Part shown: positions 35,274 to 43,391 of the stretch, one piece after another | How the letters are laid out: every line of letters begins with the position of its first letter | How positions within the stretch are numbered: position 1 is the first letter of the stretch | Notes under the pieces: model-generated | What the model saw: the letters and a program-made list of their open reading frames with translations, nothing else | Databases searched by the model: none | What the model was told of the DNA's origin: nothing | Position numbers and translations under genes: made by a program | Assembly: GCA_964242215.1 (NCBI GenBank) | Contig: CAXTCJ010000014.1 | Span: forward strand, 7,706-71,705 | DNA length: 64,000 nucleotides | Direction of reading: 5' to 3' | DNA from: LMUY01 sp964242215 | GTDB lineage: Bacteria; Pseudomonadota; Alphaproteobacteria; Acetobacterales; Acetobacteraceae

Positions 35274-35283
35274 GCTGCCGGAC
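35253..35283. terminator. Stem-loop spanning the gntK stop codon
   Basis: GTCCGGCAGCTC (35253-35264), a 7-nt loop, then GAGCTGCCGGAC (35272-35283): a perfect 12-bp stem whose loop edge contains the gntK TGA. It separates the convergent gntK and groEL ends (19 nt apart), so it could end transcription from both sides or protect both 3' ends. No U-run follows on either strand, so it is not a classical intrinsic terminator. Confidence 0.6.
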
Positions 35284-35291
35284 GGGTTAGG

Positions 35292-36902
35292 CTAGTCTTC
35301 GGAGTCGTCCTTCTCCGGCTTGGCGACGTGCTCGGATACCATCGCCTCGGTCGTGATCAAAAGCCCGGCGATCGAAGCCGCATTCTGCAAAGCAACCCGG
35401 ACCACCTTGGTTGGATCGACGATGCCGGCAACGACCATGTCCTTGAACTCGCCACTCTGGGCATCGAAGCCGTAGTTGTAGTCGGCGTTCTCGATGATCT
35501 TGCTGGCGATCACCGCGCCATCCTCACCCGCATTGGCCGCGATCTGACGCAGCGGCGTCTGAACGGCCTTGCGGACGATCTCGATGCCGAACTTCTGCTC
35601 GGCATTTAGCGGGTTCAGCTGCGCGAGGATGATGGATGCGCGGGCAAGCGCCACACCGCCACCCGGCACGATGCCTTCCTGCACGGCCGCGCGCGTCGCG
35701 TGCAGCGCGTCGTCCACGCGATCCTTGCGCTCCTTCACCTCGACCTCGCTGCTGCCGCCGACGCGGATCACCGCGACACCACCGGCAAGCTTGGCCAGAC
35801 GCTCCTGCAGCTTCTCGCGGTCGTAGTCGGAGGTGGTCTCCTCGACCTGAGCACGGATCTGCGCCACGCGCCCCTTGATGTCGTCGGCCGACCCGGCGCC
35901 CTCGACAACCGTCGTGGTCTCCTTCTCGATCAGCACGCGCTTGGCCCGGCCCAGCATGTCGAGCGTGACGTTCTCCAGCTTGATGCCGAGATCCTCGGAG
36001 ATCACCTGGCCGCCCGTCAGCACGGCCAGGTCCTCGAGCATCGCCTTGCGACGATCACCGAAGCCCGGCGCCTTGACGGCCGCGACCTTCAGGCCGCCGC
36101 GCAGCTTGTTCACCACCAGGGTGGCGAGCGCCTCGCCCTCGATGTCCTCGGCGATGATCAGCAGCGGCGCACCGGATTGCACGACGCTCTCGAGTAGCGG
36201 AAGCAGCGCCTGCAGGCCGGACAGCTTCTTCTCGTGGATGAGAATGTACGGGTCGTGCAGCTCCGCCAGCATCTTCTCGGGGTTGGTGATGAAGTACGGG
36301 CTGAGATAGCCACGGTCGAACTGCATCCCTTCGACCACGTCCAGCTCGGTCTCCATCCCCTTGGCCTCTTCCACGGTGATGACGCCGTCATTGCCGACGC
36401 GCTGCATCGCCGAGGCGATCATGCGGCCGATCTCAGACTCGCCATTGGCGCTGACGGTGCCGACCTGGGCAGTTTCCGCCTCGGTGGTGATGGTCTTGGA
36501 CCGGCGTGCCAGTTCCTCGACCAGCGCGGTCACGGCCTTGTCGATGCCGCGCTTCAGCTCCATCGGCGCAAGCCCGGCGGCCACGCCCTTGCCGCCCTCG
36601 CGCACGATGGCCTGGGCCAGCACGATCGCGGTCGTGGTGCCGTCACCGGCGAGGTCGTTCGTCTTGGTGGCGACCTCACGGAGCAATTGCGCCCCCATGT
36701 TGCAGCTCTTGTCGGCGAGCTCGATCTCCTTGGCGACGCTGACGCCGTCCTTAGTGATCCGCGGTGCGCCGTAGCTCTTGTCGATCAGCACGTTGCGGCC
36801 CTTGGGGCCGAGCGTCACTTTTACTGCATCGGCCAGCATATCCACGCCCTGCAGCATCCGGGCACGAGCATTCGCGCCGAACCGTACGTCCTTGGCAGCC
36901 AT
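35292..36902 (-). CDS. groEL: Chaperonin GroEL, tail-less form
   Basis: ATP-dependent folding chamber subunit, 536 residues. Seen: KVTLGPKGRNVLIDKSYGAP, NDLAGDGTTTAIVLAQAI (ATPase aspartate), KAPGFGDRRKAMLEDLAVLTGG and RVDDALHATRAAVQEG, with the second ATPase aspartate. The protein ends VAKPEKDDSED and lacks the glycine-methionine repeats that close most GroEL proteins. It also reads GLAPMELKRGID where GNPMDLKRGID is usual. It may be a second, specialised GroEL; a check of the rest of the genome would decide. Co-transcribed with groES, 62 nt upstream. No CIRCE operator was found. Confidence 0.94.
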   Translation of the reverse strand: MAAKDVRFGANARARMLQGVDMLADAVKVTLGPKGRNVLIDKSYGAPRITKDGVSVAKEIELADKSCNMGAQLLREVATKTNDLAGDGTTTAIVLAQAIVREGGKGVAAGLAPMELKRGIDKAVTALVEELARRSKTITTEAETAQVGTVSANGESEIGRMIASAMQRVGNDGVITVEEAKGMETELDVVEGMQFDRGYLSPYFITNPEKMLAELHDPYILIHEKKLSGLQALLPLLESVVQSGAPLLIIAEDIEGEALATLVVNKLRGGLKVAAVKAPGFGDRRKAMLEDLAVLTGGQVISEDLGIKLENVTLDMLGRAKRVLIEKETTTVVEGAGSADDIKGRVAQIRAQVEETTSDYDREKLQERLAKLAGGVAVIRVGGSSEVEVKERKDRVDDALHATRAAVQEGIVPGGGVALARASIILAQLNPLNAEQKFGIEIVRKAVQTPLRQIAANAGEDGAVIASKIIENADYNYGFDAQSGEFKDMVVAGIVDPTKVVRVALQNAASIAGLLITTEAMVSEHVAKPEKDDSED

Positions 36903-36964
36903 GTATTAGGTCTTTCCTGTCGTCGAGCGCGCCGCAATCGAGGCGGCGCAAAAATCTTGGTCGA

Positions 36965-37261
36965 TTAGCCGGCGGCGTCGATGACGCCCAGCAGGTCGCT
37001 CTCTTTCATGATCAACAGCTCCTCGCCGTCGATCTTGACCTCGGTGCCGGACCACTTGCCGAACAGCACGCGGTCGCCTGCCTTCACTTCGAGAGCCACG
37101 ATGACCCCCTGCTCGTTGCGCGCACCCGGGCCGGCGGCGACGATCTCGCCTTCCATCGGCTTTTCCTTCACCGTGTCCGGGATGATGATCCCGCCGCGGG
37201 ATTTCTCCTCCGCGGTGATACGGCGCAGGACGATGCGGTCGTGCAATGGGCGAAACTTCAT
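36965..37261 (-). CDS. groES: Co-chaperonin GroES
   Basis: 98-residue lid of the GroEL chamber. Seen: KFRPLHDRIVLRRITAEEKS, the mobile-loop region GGIIIPDTVKEKP, AAGPGARNEQG and KAGDRVLFGKWSGTEVKIDGEELLIMKESDLLGVI. The order groES-groEL on the minus strand is standard. It starts only 25 nt after the stop of a small lysine-rich protein, which suggests that the three genes may share a promoter further upstream. Confidence 0.95.
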   Translation of the reverse strand: MKFRPLHDRIVLRRITAEEKSRGGIIIPDTVKEKPMEGEIVAAGPGARNEQGVIVALEVKAGDRVLFGKWSGTEVKIDGEELLIMKESDLLGVIDAAG

Positions 37262-37286
37262 TCGGAATATCCAGAGGGGATGGTGG

Positions 37287-37418
37287 TCATTTGCTGCCGC
37301 CCTTGGCCGGCGGCGGACGGGGCGGTGGTGAGAATTGCGACGCGGTAGCCGAGTCAGGCTTCTTGGCGGCCTTGGGCTTCTTGGCTTCCCGGCTGCTTTT
37401 TTTCTGCCCCTTGGCCAT
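37287..37418 (-). CDS. Small lysine-rich protein, 43 residues
   Basis: Reads AKGQKKSSREAKKPKAAKK after the initiator and ends in a proline/glycine tail (PPPRPPPAKGGSK). The N-terminal AKGQ..S.RE.KKPK pattern is, to my knowledge, shared by many short alphaproteobacterial proteins of unknown function. It is strongly basic and may bind nucleic acid or ribosomes (inference). I chose ATG 37418; an in-frame ATG at 37430 would add four residues, and neither has a strong ribosome binding site. It lies 25 nt upstream of groES on the same strand. Confidence 0.65.
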   Translation of the reverse strand: MAKGQKKSSREAKKPKAAKKPDSATASQFSPPPRPPPAKGGSK

Positions 37419-37445
37419 TCTGCGCCCCATCGTCAGCAAACATCA

Positions 37446-37471
37446 AAGGGCGCCCGTCGTATCGCGCCCTT
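37446..37471 (-). terminator. Hairpin between the oligopeptidase and the small lysine-rich gene
   Basis: AAGGGCGC (37446-37453) and GCGCCCTT (37464-37471) form an 8-bp stem with a 10-nt loop. Read on the minus strand it is followed by TTTGATGTTT, a loose U-rich tract, and lies about 70 nt after the oligopeptidase stop. It is a plausible terminator for that gene, upstream of the groESL promoter region. Confidence 0.55.
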
Positions 37472-37539
37472 AACAAAAACTGATTTGGGGCGGTGGCAGG
37501 CGGGATACAAGCGAACGTTCCAGGATCATCACCGTTAGA

Positions 37540-39573
37540 TCACAACCAGGCGATCGCCTGTCTCAGGAAGGCCATGCCGAGGGCCGAGAACGCCGCCACC
37601 TCCGCGTTATCCTTGCCATAGCCATGACCGCCGGCGGCTGGCTCGTAGAACGACGCGTCGTAGCCCATCGCCTGCAGCTTGGCCGCCATCTTGCGCGCGT
37701 GACCCGGGTGGACGCGGTCGTCGCGCCGCGCGGTGGCGAGCAGGATCGGTGGATAGGGGCGACCAGGCTCGGCGGCGTGATAGGCGGAGATCCTACCGAG
37801 GAACGCCCAATCATCCGGGTTTGCCGGGTCACCGTATTCGGCGATCCAACTGGCGCCGGCCAGCAACTGCGTGTAGCGGCGCATGTCGATGAGCGGAATG
37901 GTGCAGAATAGGGCTCCGAACCGCTCGGGGAAGCGGGTCAGCATATTGGCGATCAGCAGCCCTCCGTTGGAACCGCCCTCCGCCGCGATCCGCCCCGGCC
38001 GGGTTACGCCACGACGCACCAGGTCGGCGGCGACGGCGGCGAAATCGTCGTGGCTGAGCCGCTTGCCCTCACGCCGCCCGGCTTCGTGCCAGCGCGTGCC
38101 GAACTCGCCGCCGCCGCGGATGTTGGCGACGACGGTCGTGCCGCCGCGCTCCAGCCACAACTTGCCGGAGCGCAGTGCGTAGCTGGGCAGCGACGAGACG
38201 CGGAATCCGCCGTAGCCCGTCATGTGGACGGGAGCCTCACCGGTTTCGCCGGCGGGCCCGGACTGCGTGTAGGGGATGCGCTCGCCGTCGCTGGACACCG
38301 CTTCGTGCCGGGTCACCACCAGCCCGGCGGCGTTGAAGGCAGGCGGCGTGTGTTTCAGCACGGTGGGCGCGGCGAGCCCGGGCGCCACCATCAGCAGCGT
38401 CGGCGGGGTGAGCGGGTCCTGCACGAGGGCCAACAACGTGCCGTCCGCTTCCTCGGACTCGACGTCGAAGCACCAGGCGTTGGCAGTGCCGGTCTGCGGC
38501 AGCCCGTTCAGCGTGCGGACGGTCCAATCGCCGGGTTGCACCTGAAGGAATACGGGCTTCAGCTCGTCGAGCACGCTGACGAGCAGGCTGCCGCCGACCC
38601 ACGAAAAGCCTTGCAGTGCCCGGCGCGGCGTCGGTTCGAACAGCACGGTGAAGTCGCGATCGCCCGCCAGGAAGGCCTCGAGGCCGATGCCAACCACGGT
38701 GTCCGCCGCGAAGCTCCGCTCGCCTACGATCCAGGTCGAGCGTGGCCGAATCGCGAGCCAGCCACGGTCTTCCTGGAAGCCTGCGTCGGTCGGCAGGTCG
38801 AAGCGCAGCTTGGGCCCGGTGCGGTCGCCGGCGAAGACATGCGTGTTGAAAAAGTCGATGTATTCGACGAACAGCAGCCGGTCGGCGGCACGATCGTAGT
38901 GGCCGCTGGCGCCCATGCTGGACGGGTCGACCTGGAAGATAGGCTCGCCCGGCGCCTCGCCCCGGCGCCAGAGCCGCACGGTGGTGGCATAGCCCGACTG
39001 GGTCGCCCCCTGCCCGGCCGACGCCAGCAGCAGCGTGTCGCGGTCGAGCCAGTCCGCACCCCCCTTGGCTTCCGGCAGGGTGAACCCGTCCGGCACGAAG
39101 CTGCGAGTGGTGAGGTCGAATTCGCGCAGCACCACCGCGTCGCTGCCGCCCCGCGAGAGGCGCAGCATGGCGCGATCGTGGCTCGGTGGCAGGGTGGCGG
39201 AGCCCATCCATACCCAGTCCTCGCCCTCGGCGGCGGCCGTGGCATCGAGGTCGAGCAGGATGTCCCATACCGGCGTCTCGGAGCGATACGAGTCGAGCGT
39301 CGTGCGCCGCCACAGGCCGCGCGGATGGGCTGCGTCCTTCCAGATATTGTAGAGCAGTCCGCCGCGGCGGGCTGGGACGGGCAGGTTGTCGGGTCGGTCC
39401 AGCAGCGTGCGAAGCGTGTCCCGGTCGGCCTCGTACTGCGTGCCGCCGAAGCGCCGCAGCGTGGCGGCCGTCTGCGCGTCGGCCCAGGCCGTGGCACGGG
39501 CGCCGTCTACCTCCTCCAGCCAAAGCCAAGGATCGTCGTCGGGAGCGGAAAGGGTTGGGAGGGATGAGGTCAT
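37540..39573 (-). CDS. Prolyl oligopeptidase family serine peptidase (S9)
   Basis: 677 residues. The N-terminal propeller begins DDDPWLWLEEVDGARATAWA, the typical S9A opening. The C-terminal alpha/beta-hydrolase carries the catalytic serine in AAEGGSNGGLLIANML, the aspartate in TARRDDRVHPGHARKM and the histidine in GGHGYGKD. No signal peptide, so it is probably cytoplasmic and cleaves short proline-containing peptides. GGAGA lies 9 nt before the ATG at 39573; a longer reading to 39615 lacks this support. The hydrolase boundary motif VHMTGYGGFRVSSLP is also seen. Confidence 0.92.
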   Translation of the reverse strand: MTSSLPTLSAPDDDPWLWLEEVDGARATAWADAQTAATLRRFGGTQYEADRDTLRTLLDRPDNLPVPARRGGLLYNIWKDAAHPRGLWRRTTLDSYRSETPVWDILLDLDATAAAEGEDWVWMGSATLPPSHDRAMLRLSRGGSDAVVLREFDLTTRSFVPDGFTLPEAKGGADWLDRDTLLLASAGQGATQSGYATTVRLWRRGEAPGEPIFQVDPSSMGASGHYDRAADRLLFVEYIDFFNTHVFAGDRTGPKLRFDLPTDAGFQEDRGWLAIRPRSTWIVGERSFAADTVVGIGLEAFLAGDRDFTVLFEPTPRRALQGFSWVGGSLLVSVLDELKPVFLQVQPGDWTVRTLNGLPQTGTANAWCFDVESEEADGTLLALVQDPLTPPTLLMVAPGLAAPTVLKHTPPAFNAAGLVVTRHEAVSSDGERIPYTQSGPAGETGEAPVHMTGYGGFRVSSLPSYALRSGKLWLERGGTTVVANIRGGGEFGTRWHEAGRREGKRLSHDDFAAVAADLVRRGVTRPGRIAAEGGSNGGLLIANMLTRFPERFGALFCTIPLIDMRRYTQLLAGASWIAEYGDPANPDDWAFLGRISAYHAAEPGRPYPPILLATARRDDRVHPGHARKMAAKLQAMGYDASFYEPAAGGHGYGKDNAEVAAFSALGMAFLRQAIAWL

Positions 39574-39689
39574 CGACGCATGTCTCCGATCAACGGCAGG
39601 TACTAAGCAGTGCAATCAGCCAAGCCGTATTTGTAGGACCATCTTCTTAGGGTGGGGTGCGCTTGGGCACCCACCACAAGCGCCGCGGC

Positions 39690-39715
39690 GGTGCGTTGCC
39701 AAATCGCAACGCACC
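39690..39715. repeat. Intergenic palindrome (10-bp stem)
   Basis: GGTGCGTTGC, loop CAAATC, GCAACGCACC. It sits in the spacer between the CorC-like gene (minus strand, ending at 39753) and the oligopeptidase start. The surrounding GTGGGGTGCG and CGCACCCCAC blocks look like a REP-type element. On the minus strand it could terminate the CorC-like transcript, but no U-run follows. Confidence 0.5.
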
Positions 39716-39752
39716 CCACGGGTTGGAGTAGCCTCTTAGAGTTTTCGGACCA

Positions 39753-41051
39753 CTAGCCCTCCGCCAGAACCTCCCGGCTCGCCCGCACCCGCTCCACCCG
39801 GCGGCCGTCCACCGCCTGCACCTCGAACAGCCAGCCGGCGAACACCACCTTGTCGCCCACCCGGGGCACCCGGCGCAGCAACGCCAGCAGCAATCCCGCC
39901 ACCGTGTGATAGCTGCCCTCGGCCGGCAGGTCCGGCAATTGCAGGCGATCCTTCAGCTCGTCCACCGGCATCATCCCGTCCACCACCAGGCTGCCCGGGA
40001 TCTGCTCGGCGTCCGGCGCCGTGTCGGGCTGGGTGTCGCTGGCGTCGCCCACGATCGCCTCCAGCACGTCGGCAGCGGTCACCACGCCTTCGAAACTGCC
40101 ATACTCGTCCATCACCAGCGCCAGGCCGAGCGGGTCGGCCTTCAGCCTCTCCAGCGCATCGAGGGCGGAGATCGTGTCCGGCACCACCATCGGCTGGCGC
40201 AACGCCGCGGTCACCGACAGGTCGCCGCCGCCCAGCAGCCGGTCCAGCAGATCCTTCGCCTGGATCACACCCACCACGTTGTCCACCGAGCCCTCGCACA
40301 CCACGAAGCGGCTATGCGGCGCGCCCTTCAATGCCTGCACGATGTCGCGCCTTGGATCGGTGCGGTCGATGAAGGCGATCTCGTTGCGCGGCGTCATGAT
40401 CGCGCGCACCGGCTTGTCGGCCAGGCGGAGCAGGCGCTCGATCATCTCCCGCTCGCCCATTTCCAGCACGCCGGCCTGCGCGCCCTCGGCCAGCAGCGCC
40501 TTCAGCTCCTCCTCCGTCACGGTGTGGGATTTCGGACGGTGCTTGCCGAACAGCCGCAGCACCGCCGAGGTGGACAGGCCGAGCACCCAGACGAACGGGC
40601 TGAGCACCTGGCTCAGCACCCGCAATGGGCGGGCGATGCGCGCGGCCACCACCTCGGGTTGCCGCAGGGCCAGTTGCTTGGGCACCAGTTCGCCGATAAC
40701 CAAGGTGAGGTAAGTGGTCGCGAGCACCACGATCAGCAGCGACAACTCGCCGGCCGCCGGCGCCAGCAGGGGCACCCGCGCCAGCAGCGGCTCCAGCCTG
40801 GCGGCGAGCCGGGCGCCACCGATCGTTCCCGTCAAGATGCTGATCAGCGTCATGCCGACCTGTACCGTGGGCAGGAACCGCTGCGGGTCCTCCGCCAGCC
40901 GCAAGGCCGCTTTGGCGCCGGCCACGCCCTTGCGCTCCAGCACCATCAGCCGCGCCCGCCGCACCGAGACCAGGGCCAGTTCGCTGAGCGAGAACACGCC
41001 GTTCAGCAGGACGAGCAGCAGCGCGAGTACTATTTCCAGGCCAGTTTCCAT
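39753..41051 (-). CDS. CorC/HlyC-type CNNM transporter (DUF21-CBS)
   Basis: 432-residue membrane protein: DUF21 domain with an N-terminal segment LEIVLALLLVLLNGVFSLSELALVS and further segments to about residue 160, then a pair of CBS domains (IMTPRNEIAFIDR; GVVTAADVLEAIVG) and a C-terminal CorC_HlyC domain starting near DGMMPVDELKDRL. The conserved SELAL and the GELVPKQLALR block (P..lAlr) mark the family, now linked to Mg2+/Co2+ export. Older 'hemolysin' naming is misleading. Divergent from the DUF3429 gene, about 45 nt between starts. Confidence 0.9.
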   Translation of the reverse strand: METGLEIVLALLLVLLNGVFSLSELALVSVRRARLMVLERKGVAGAKAALRLAEDPQRFLPTVQVGMTLISILTGTIGGARLAARLEPLLARVPLLAPAAGELSLLIVVLATTYLTLVIGELVPKQLALRQPEVVAARIARPLRVLSQVLSPFVWVLGLSTSAVLRLFGKHRPKSHTVTEEELKALLAEGAQAGVLEMGEREMIERLLRLADKPVRAIMTPRNEIAFIDRTDPRRDIVQALKGAPHSRFVVCEGSVDNVVGVIQAKDLLDRLLGGGDLSVTAALRQPMVVPDTISALDALERLKADPLGLALVMDEYGSFEGVVTAADVLEAIVGDASDTQPDTAPDAEQIPGSLVVDGMMPVDELKDRLQLPDLPAEGSYHTVAGLLLALLRRVPRVGDKVVFAGWLFEVQAVDGRRVERVRASREVLAEG

Positions 41052-41096
41052 GGATCATCCTATCGCGGCCAGTCATCTCGGGCCACTATCGCGGCC

Positions 41097-41567
41097 ATGC
41101 GACGCGCTCTTCCACCCTTGGCCCTGCTGCTTGGCATTGCCGGCTTGATCCCGTTCGCCGCCTGCGGCTATGGCGCGGTCAGCAACCCCGGCGACCCGGC
41201 GGCAATGGCCCTGGCCGCCTACGGCGCCGTCATTCTCGCCTTCCTCGGCGGCGTGCACTGGGGATTTGCGCTGCCGGAACCATCGGGCCGCGGCGAACGC
41301 GCCCGCCTCGGCCTGGGCGTACTCCCGTCGCTGGTCGGGTGGGTGGCCCTGCTGCTGGTGATTGCCGTGAATGCCGAGGCCGGGCTGGCCCTGCTCGCGG
41401 TGGGCTTTCTGGCGCTGACGATCGTGGAGGCGAGGGCCGCCAAGGCTGGCTTGGTCCCGTCGGGCTACATGACGCTGCGCTACGGACTGTCCGCGGCCGT
41501 CATCACGATCCTGGTGCTGGTTCTGCTGCTCCGCCTGTTTCACATCCACGTTGTCGGCTTTCGATAG
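41097..41567 (+). CDS. DUF3429 membrane protein
   Basis: 156 residues with about four to five membrane segments (LALLLGIAGLIPFAACGYG, MALAAYGAVILAFLGGVHWG, LPSLVGWVALLLVIAVNAEA, ITILVLVLLLRLFHI). The FLGGVHWGFAL block is diagnostic of DUF3429 (TMEM69-like). Function unknown. Reading is open much further upstream, but only antisense to the CorC-like gene; the ATG at 41097 gives the family N-terminus. Confidence 0.85.
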   Translation: MRRALPPLALLLGIAGLIPFAACGYGAVSNPGDPAAMALAAYGAVILAFLGGVHWGFALPEPSGRGERARLGLGVLPSLVGWVALLLVIAVNAEAGLALLAVGFLALTIVEARAAKAGLVPSGYMTLRYGLSAAVITILVLVLLLRLFHIHVVGFR

Positions 41568-41643
41568 ACTTTGGTAACTATGATTAACTTTTCTCTTTTC
41601 TTAGACGACGTGTTACGATAGAGGTGCGCCATGGAGGTCCACC

Positions 41644-41853
41644 ATGGACGATAAAGTCAGCGCGACGATCATTCCCTTCCCGATGCGCGCCCCGACGGCG
41701 GCATTGCAGCCACCGACCGAGCGGCTGAGCGCGTCGCTGCGGAGCCTGTCGACGGCCCTGGAGGAACAACGGGACGCGCTTCACCGCTGGCGTGCTGCCT
41801 TGGCCGACCTGTCCGACAAGATGCGGACGATCGGCACCAGCGCACGACGCTAA
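41644..41853 (+). CDS. Small hypothetical protein, 69 residues
   Basis: Not recognised. A good ribosome binding site (GGAGG at 41634-41638) precedes the ATG, and an AT-rich stretch (41575-41620) just upstream with TACGAT at about 41613 looks like a promoter. The product has a short hydrophobic N-terminus (SATIIPFPMRAP) followed by a helical, coiled-coil-prone region (LRSLSTALEEQRDALHRWRAALADLSDKMR). Soluble; likely a small helical dimer (inference). It is followed by the convergent M81 peptidase gene 21 nt on. Confidence 0.65.
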   Translation: MDDKVSATIIPFPMRAPTAALQPPTERLSASLRSLSTALEEQRDALHRWRAALADLSDKMRTIGTSARR

Positions 41854-41874
41854 ACTGCGCGCTCGCTCACCGCC

Positions 41875-43341
41875 TCATCCAGCAGCGCGCTTGCGGACGC
41901 CGGGACGGATTTGGGTGAACGGCAAGCTCGACGGGTCGGACGTCACCGGGCCTGGTGCCTCGGCAACGAAGATCCGCCGCGCAATCGGGGCGAAATCGGC
42001 GCGGAAATGCACCGAGGATTTCAAGGCAATGATCGGCAGCGTCGCCGGCTCCAGCCCGAGATGACGCAGGATCGCCTGGTCGAGCGCCTGGATTTTGCGG
42101 CTGGCGACGATCACGCGCACGCCGCCGTCGACCTCGATCAGCGCGCACCGCCCTAGATCGGCGGTGTTCCCGGCGTTCATCGGGCCGGTCAGCGGGAAGC
42201 TGCCCTCCCGCAACGCGAGCACGGTGGCAGTCACCGGCAGCGGGTCGCCCCACGAGTGCCCGCCCAGTTGCAGCGCCAAGGTGGCGCCCTGCCCTGCCGC
42301 ATAACAGGCGGCGGCACCGGCGGCGTCGTTGATGGAGCAGACAACAGCCCCCTTGGCACTTTGCCGGATCAACTCGGCCAGCAGCCCCGTCGTATCGCCA
42401 TGGCCGCCGCCGCCTGGGTTGTCCTGCGTGTCGGCGATCACCACCGGGCCGGCGGGTTCGGCCAGCGCGGCCGCCACGGCATCGGAGGCAGGGAGCACAC
42501 CGCCTGTGAACGATGCCTCCGCAGCAGCCAACTCGGCCAGGAAGGCGTCGGCGGCCCGGTCGGCACTCGGCTGGTCCTCGGCGAAGGCGGCAAGTGCCGG
42601 GCCACAATCGGCGAAGTCGGCGTAGGGAAAACCGAAGCACCAGGCCAGTTCGATCACGCCAGCCGTCGCCTCCAGCTCGGCACGGCGGGACATGATCGGC
42701 ACCATCGGGCCCTCCAGCGTGCATTGGCTGGTGAGCGGCATCCAGTAGTCGAGCTGCCGAAACGCCTTGGCGAAGGGCGTGCCGCGGGCGATGCGCCGGC
42801 GCAGCAAGGCCACCGCGCGCTGGCCCACGACCTTCATGTCGACATGCGGGTAGGTGCGGTACGGCACGATCACGTCGGCGCAGTCCACCATCAGCGCCGT
42901 CATGTTTGCGTGTGGGTCGAGTGTGATCGCGACCGGTACGCGTCCCACGATCGCGCGCACCCGGCGCAGCAATTCGCCCTCTGCGTCGGGCGCCCCGATC
43001 GCCAAGGCGGCGCCGTGTAAGTCCAGGAACACGCCATCGAGCGGCCCGGCGTTCGCCAACTCGGCGCACAGCAGGGCGGCGATGCGCTCGAACGCCTCCG
43101 CCTCGACCGGGCCGGCCGGCATCGCCATGCACCACAGCAGCGGCACGGGCGTGTCGCCGCCCGCCTCCACCGCCGCGATGGCGCCGGCGGCGGCGGCGGC
43201 ACTGCCCCGAATCGTGCCCAGCATGGCCGGGCCGGCGACCAGGCTGGGGTAGCCGGCGGGCTCGAGGAAATCCGCGTAGCGCGTCGGCACCGGCGCGAAG
43301 GAGTGGCTCTCATGCAGGAAGCCGCCGATTGCGATGCGTAT
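41875..43341 (-). CDS. M81-family metallopeptidase (MlrC-like), probable ATA start
   Basis: 488 residues. Seen: RIAIGGFLHESHSFAPVPT, FLDLHGAA, ITLDPHANMTALM and TQDNPGGGGHGDTTGLL, the M81/MlrC signature; MlrC completes microcystin breakdown, but homologues are widespread and the natural substrate here is unknown. The family N-terminus M-R-I-A-x-G-G would fall on an ATA codon (43341-43339), with GGGAG placed 7 nt upstream and no ATG, GTG or TTG in that position. The nearest ATG in frame is at 43488, inside the preceding gene, and adds 49 unmatched residues. It follows the peptide-binding protein by 50 nt on the same strand. Confidence 0.85.
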   Translation of the reverse strand: MRIAIGGFLHESHSFAPVPTRYADFLEPAGYPSLVAGPAMLGTIRGSAAAAAGAIAAVEAGGDTPVPLLWCMAMPAGPVEAEAFERIAALLCAELANAGPLDGVFLDLHGAALAIGAPDAEGELLRRVRAIVGRVPVAITLDPHANMTALMVDCADVIVPYRTYPHVDMKVVGQRAVALLRRRIARGTPFAKAFRQLDYWMPLTSQCTLEGPMVPIMSRRAELEATAGVIELAWCFGFPYADFADCGPALAAFAEDQPSADRAADAFLAELAAAEASFTGGVLPASDAVAAALAEPAGPVVIADTQDNPGGGGHGDTTGLLAELIRQSAKGAVVCSINDAAGAAACYAAGQGATLALQLGGHSWGDPLPVTATVLALREGSFPLTGPMNAGNTADLGRCALIEVDGGVRVIVASRKIQALDQAILRHLGLEPATLPIIALKSSVHFRADFAPIARRIFVAEAPGPVTSDPSSLPFTQIRPGVRKRAAG

Positions 43342-43391
43342 GGTCCTGCTCCCTTGTCGATGCAGCGGCCAGACTAGCCCGAACTTCCGGC

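Noticed and set aside
37262..37286. CIRCE (HrcA) operator for groESL
   Set aside because: No TTAGCACTC-N9-GAGTGCTAA-like repeat found upstream of groES or of the small lysine-rich gene.
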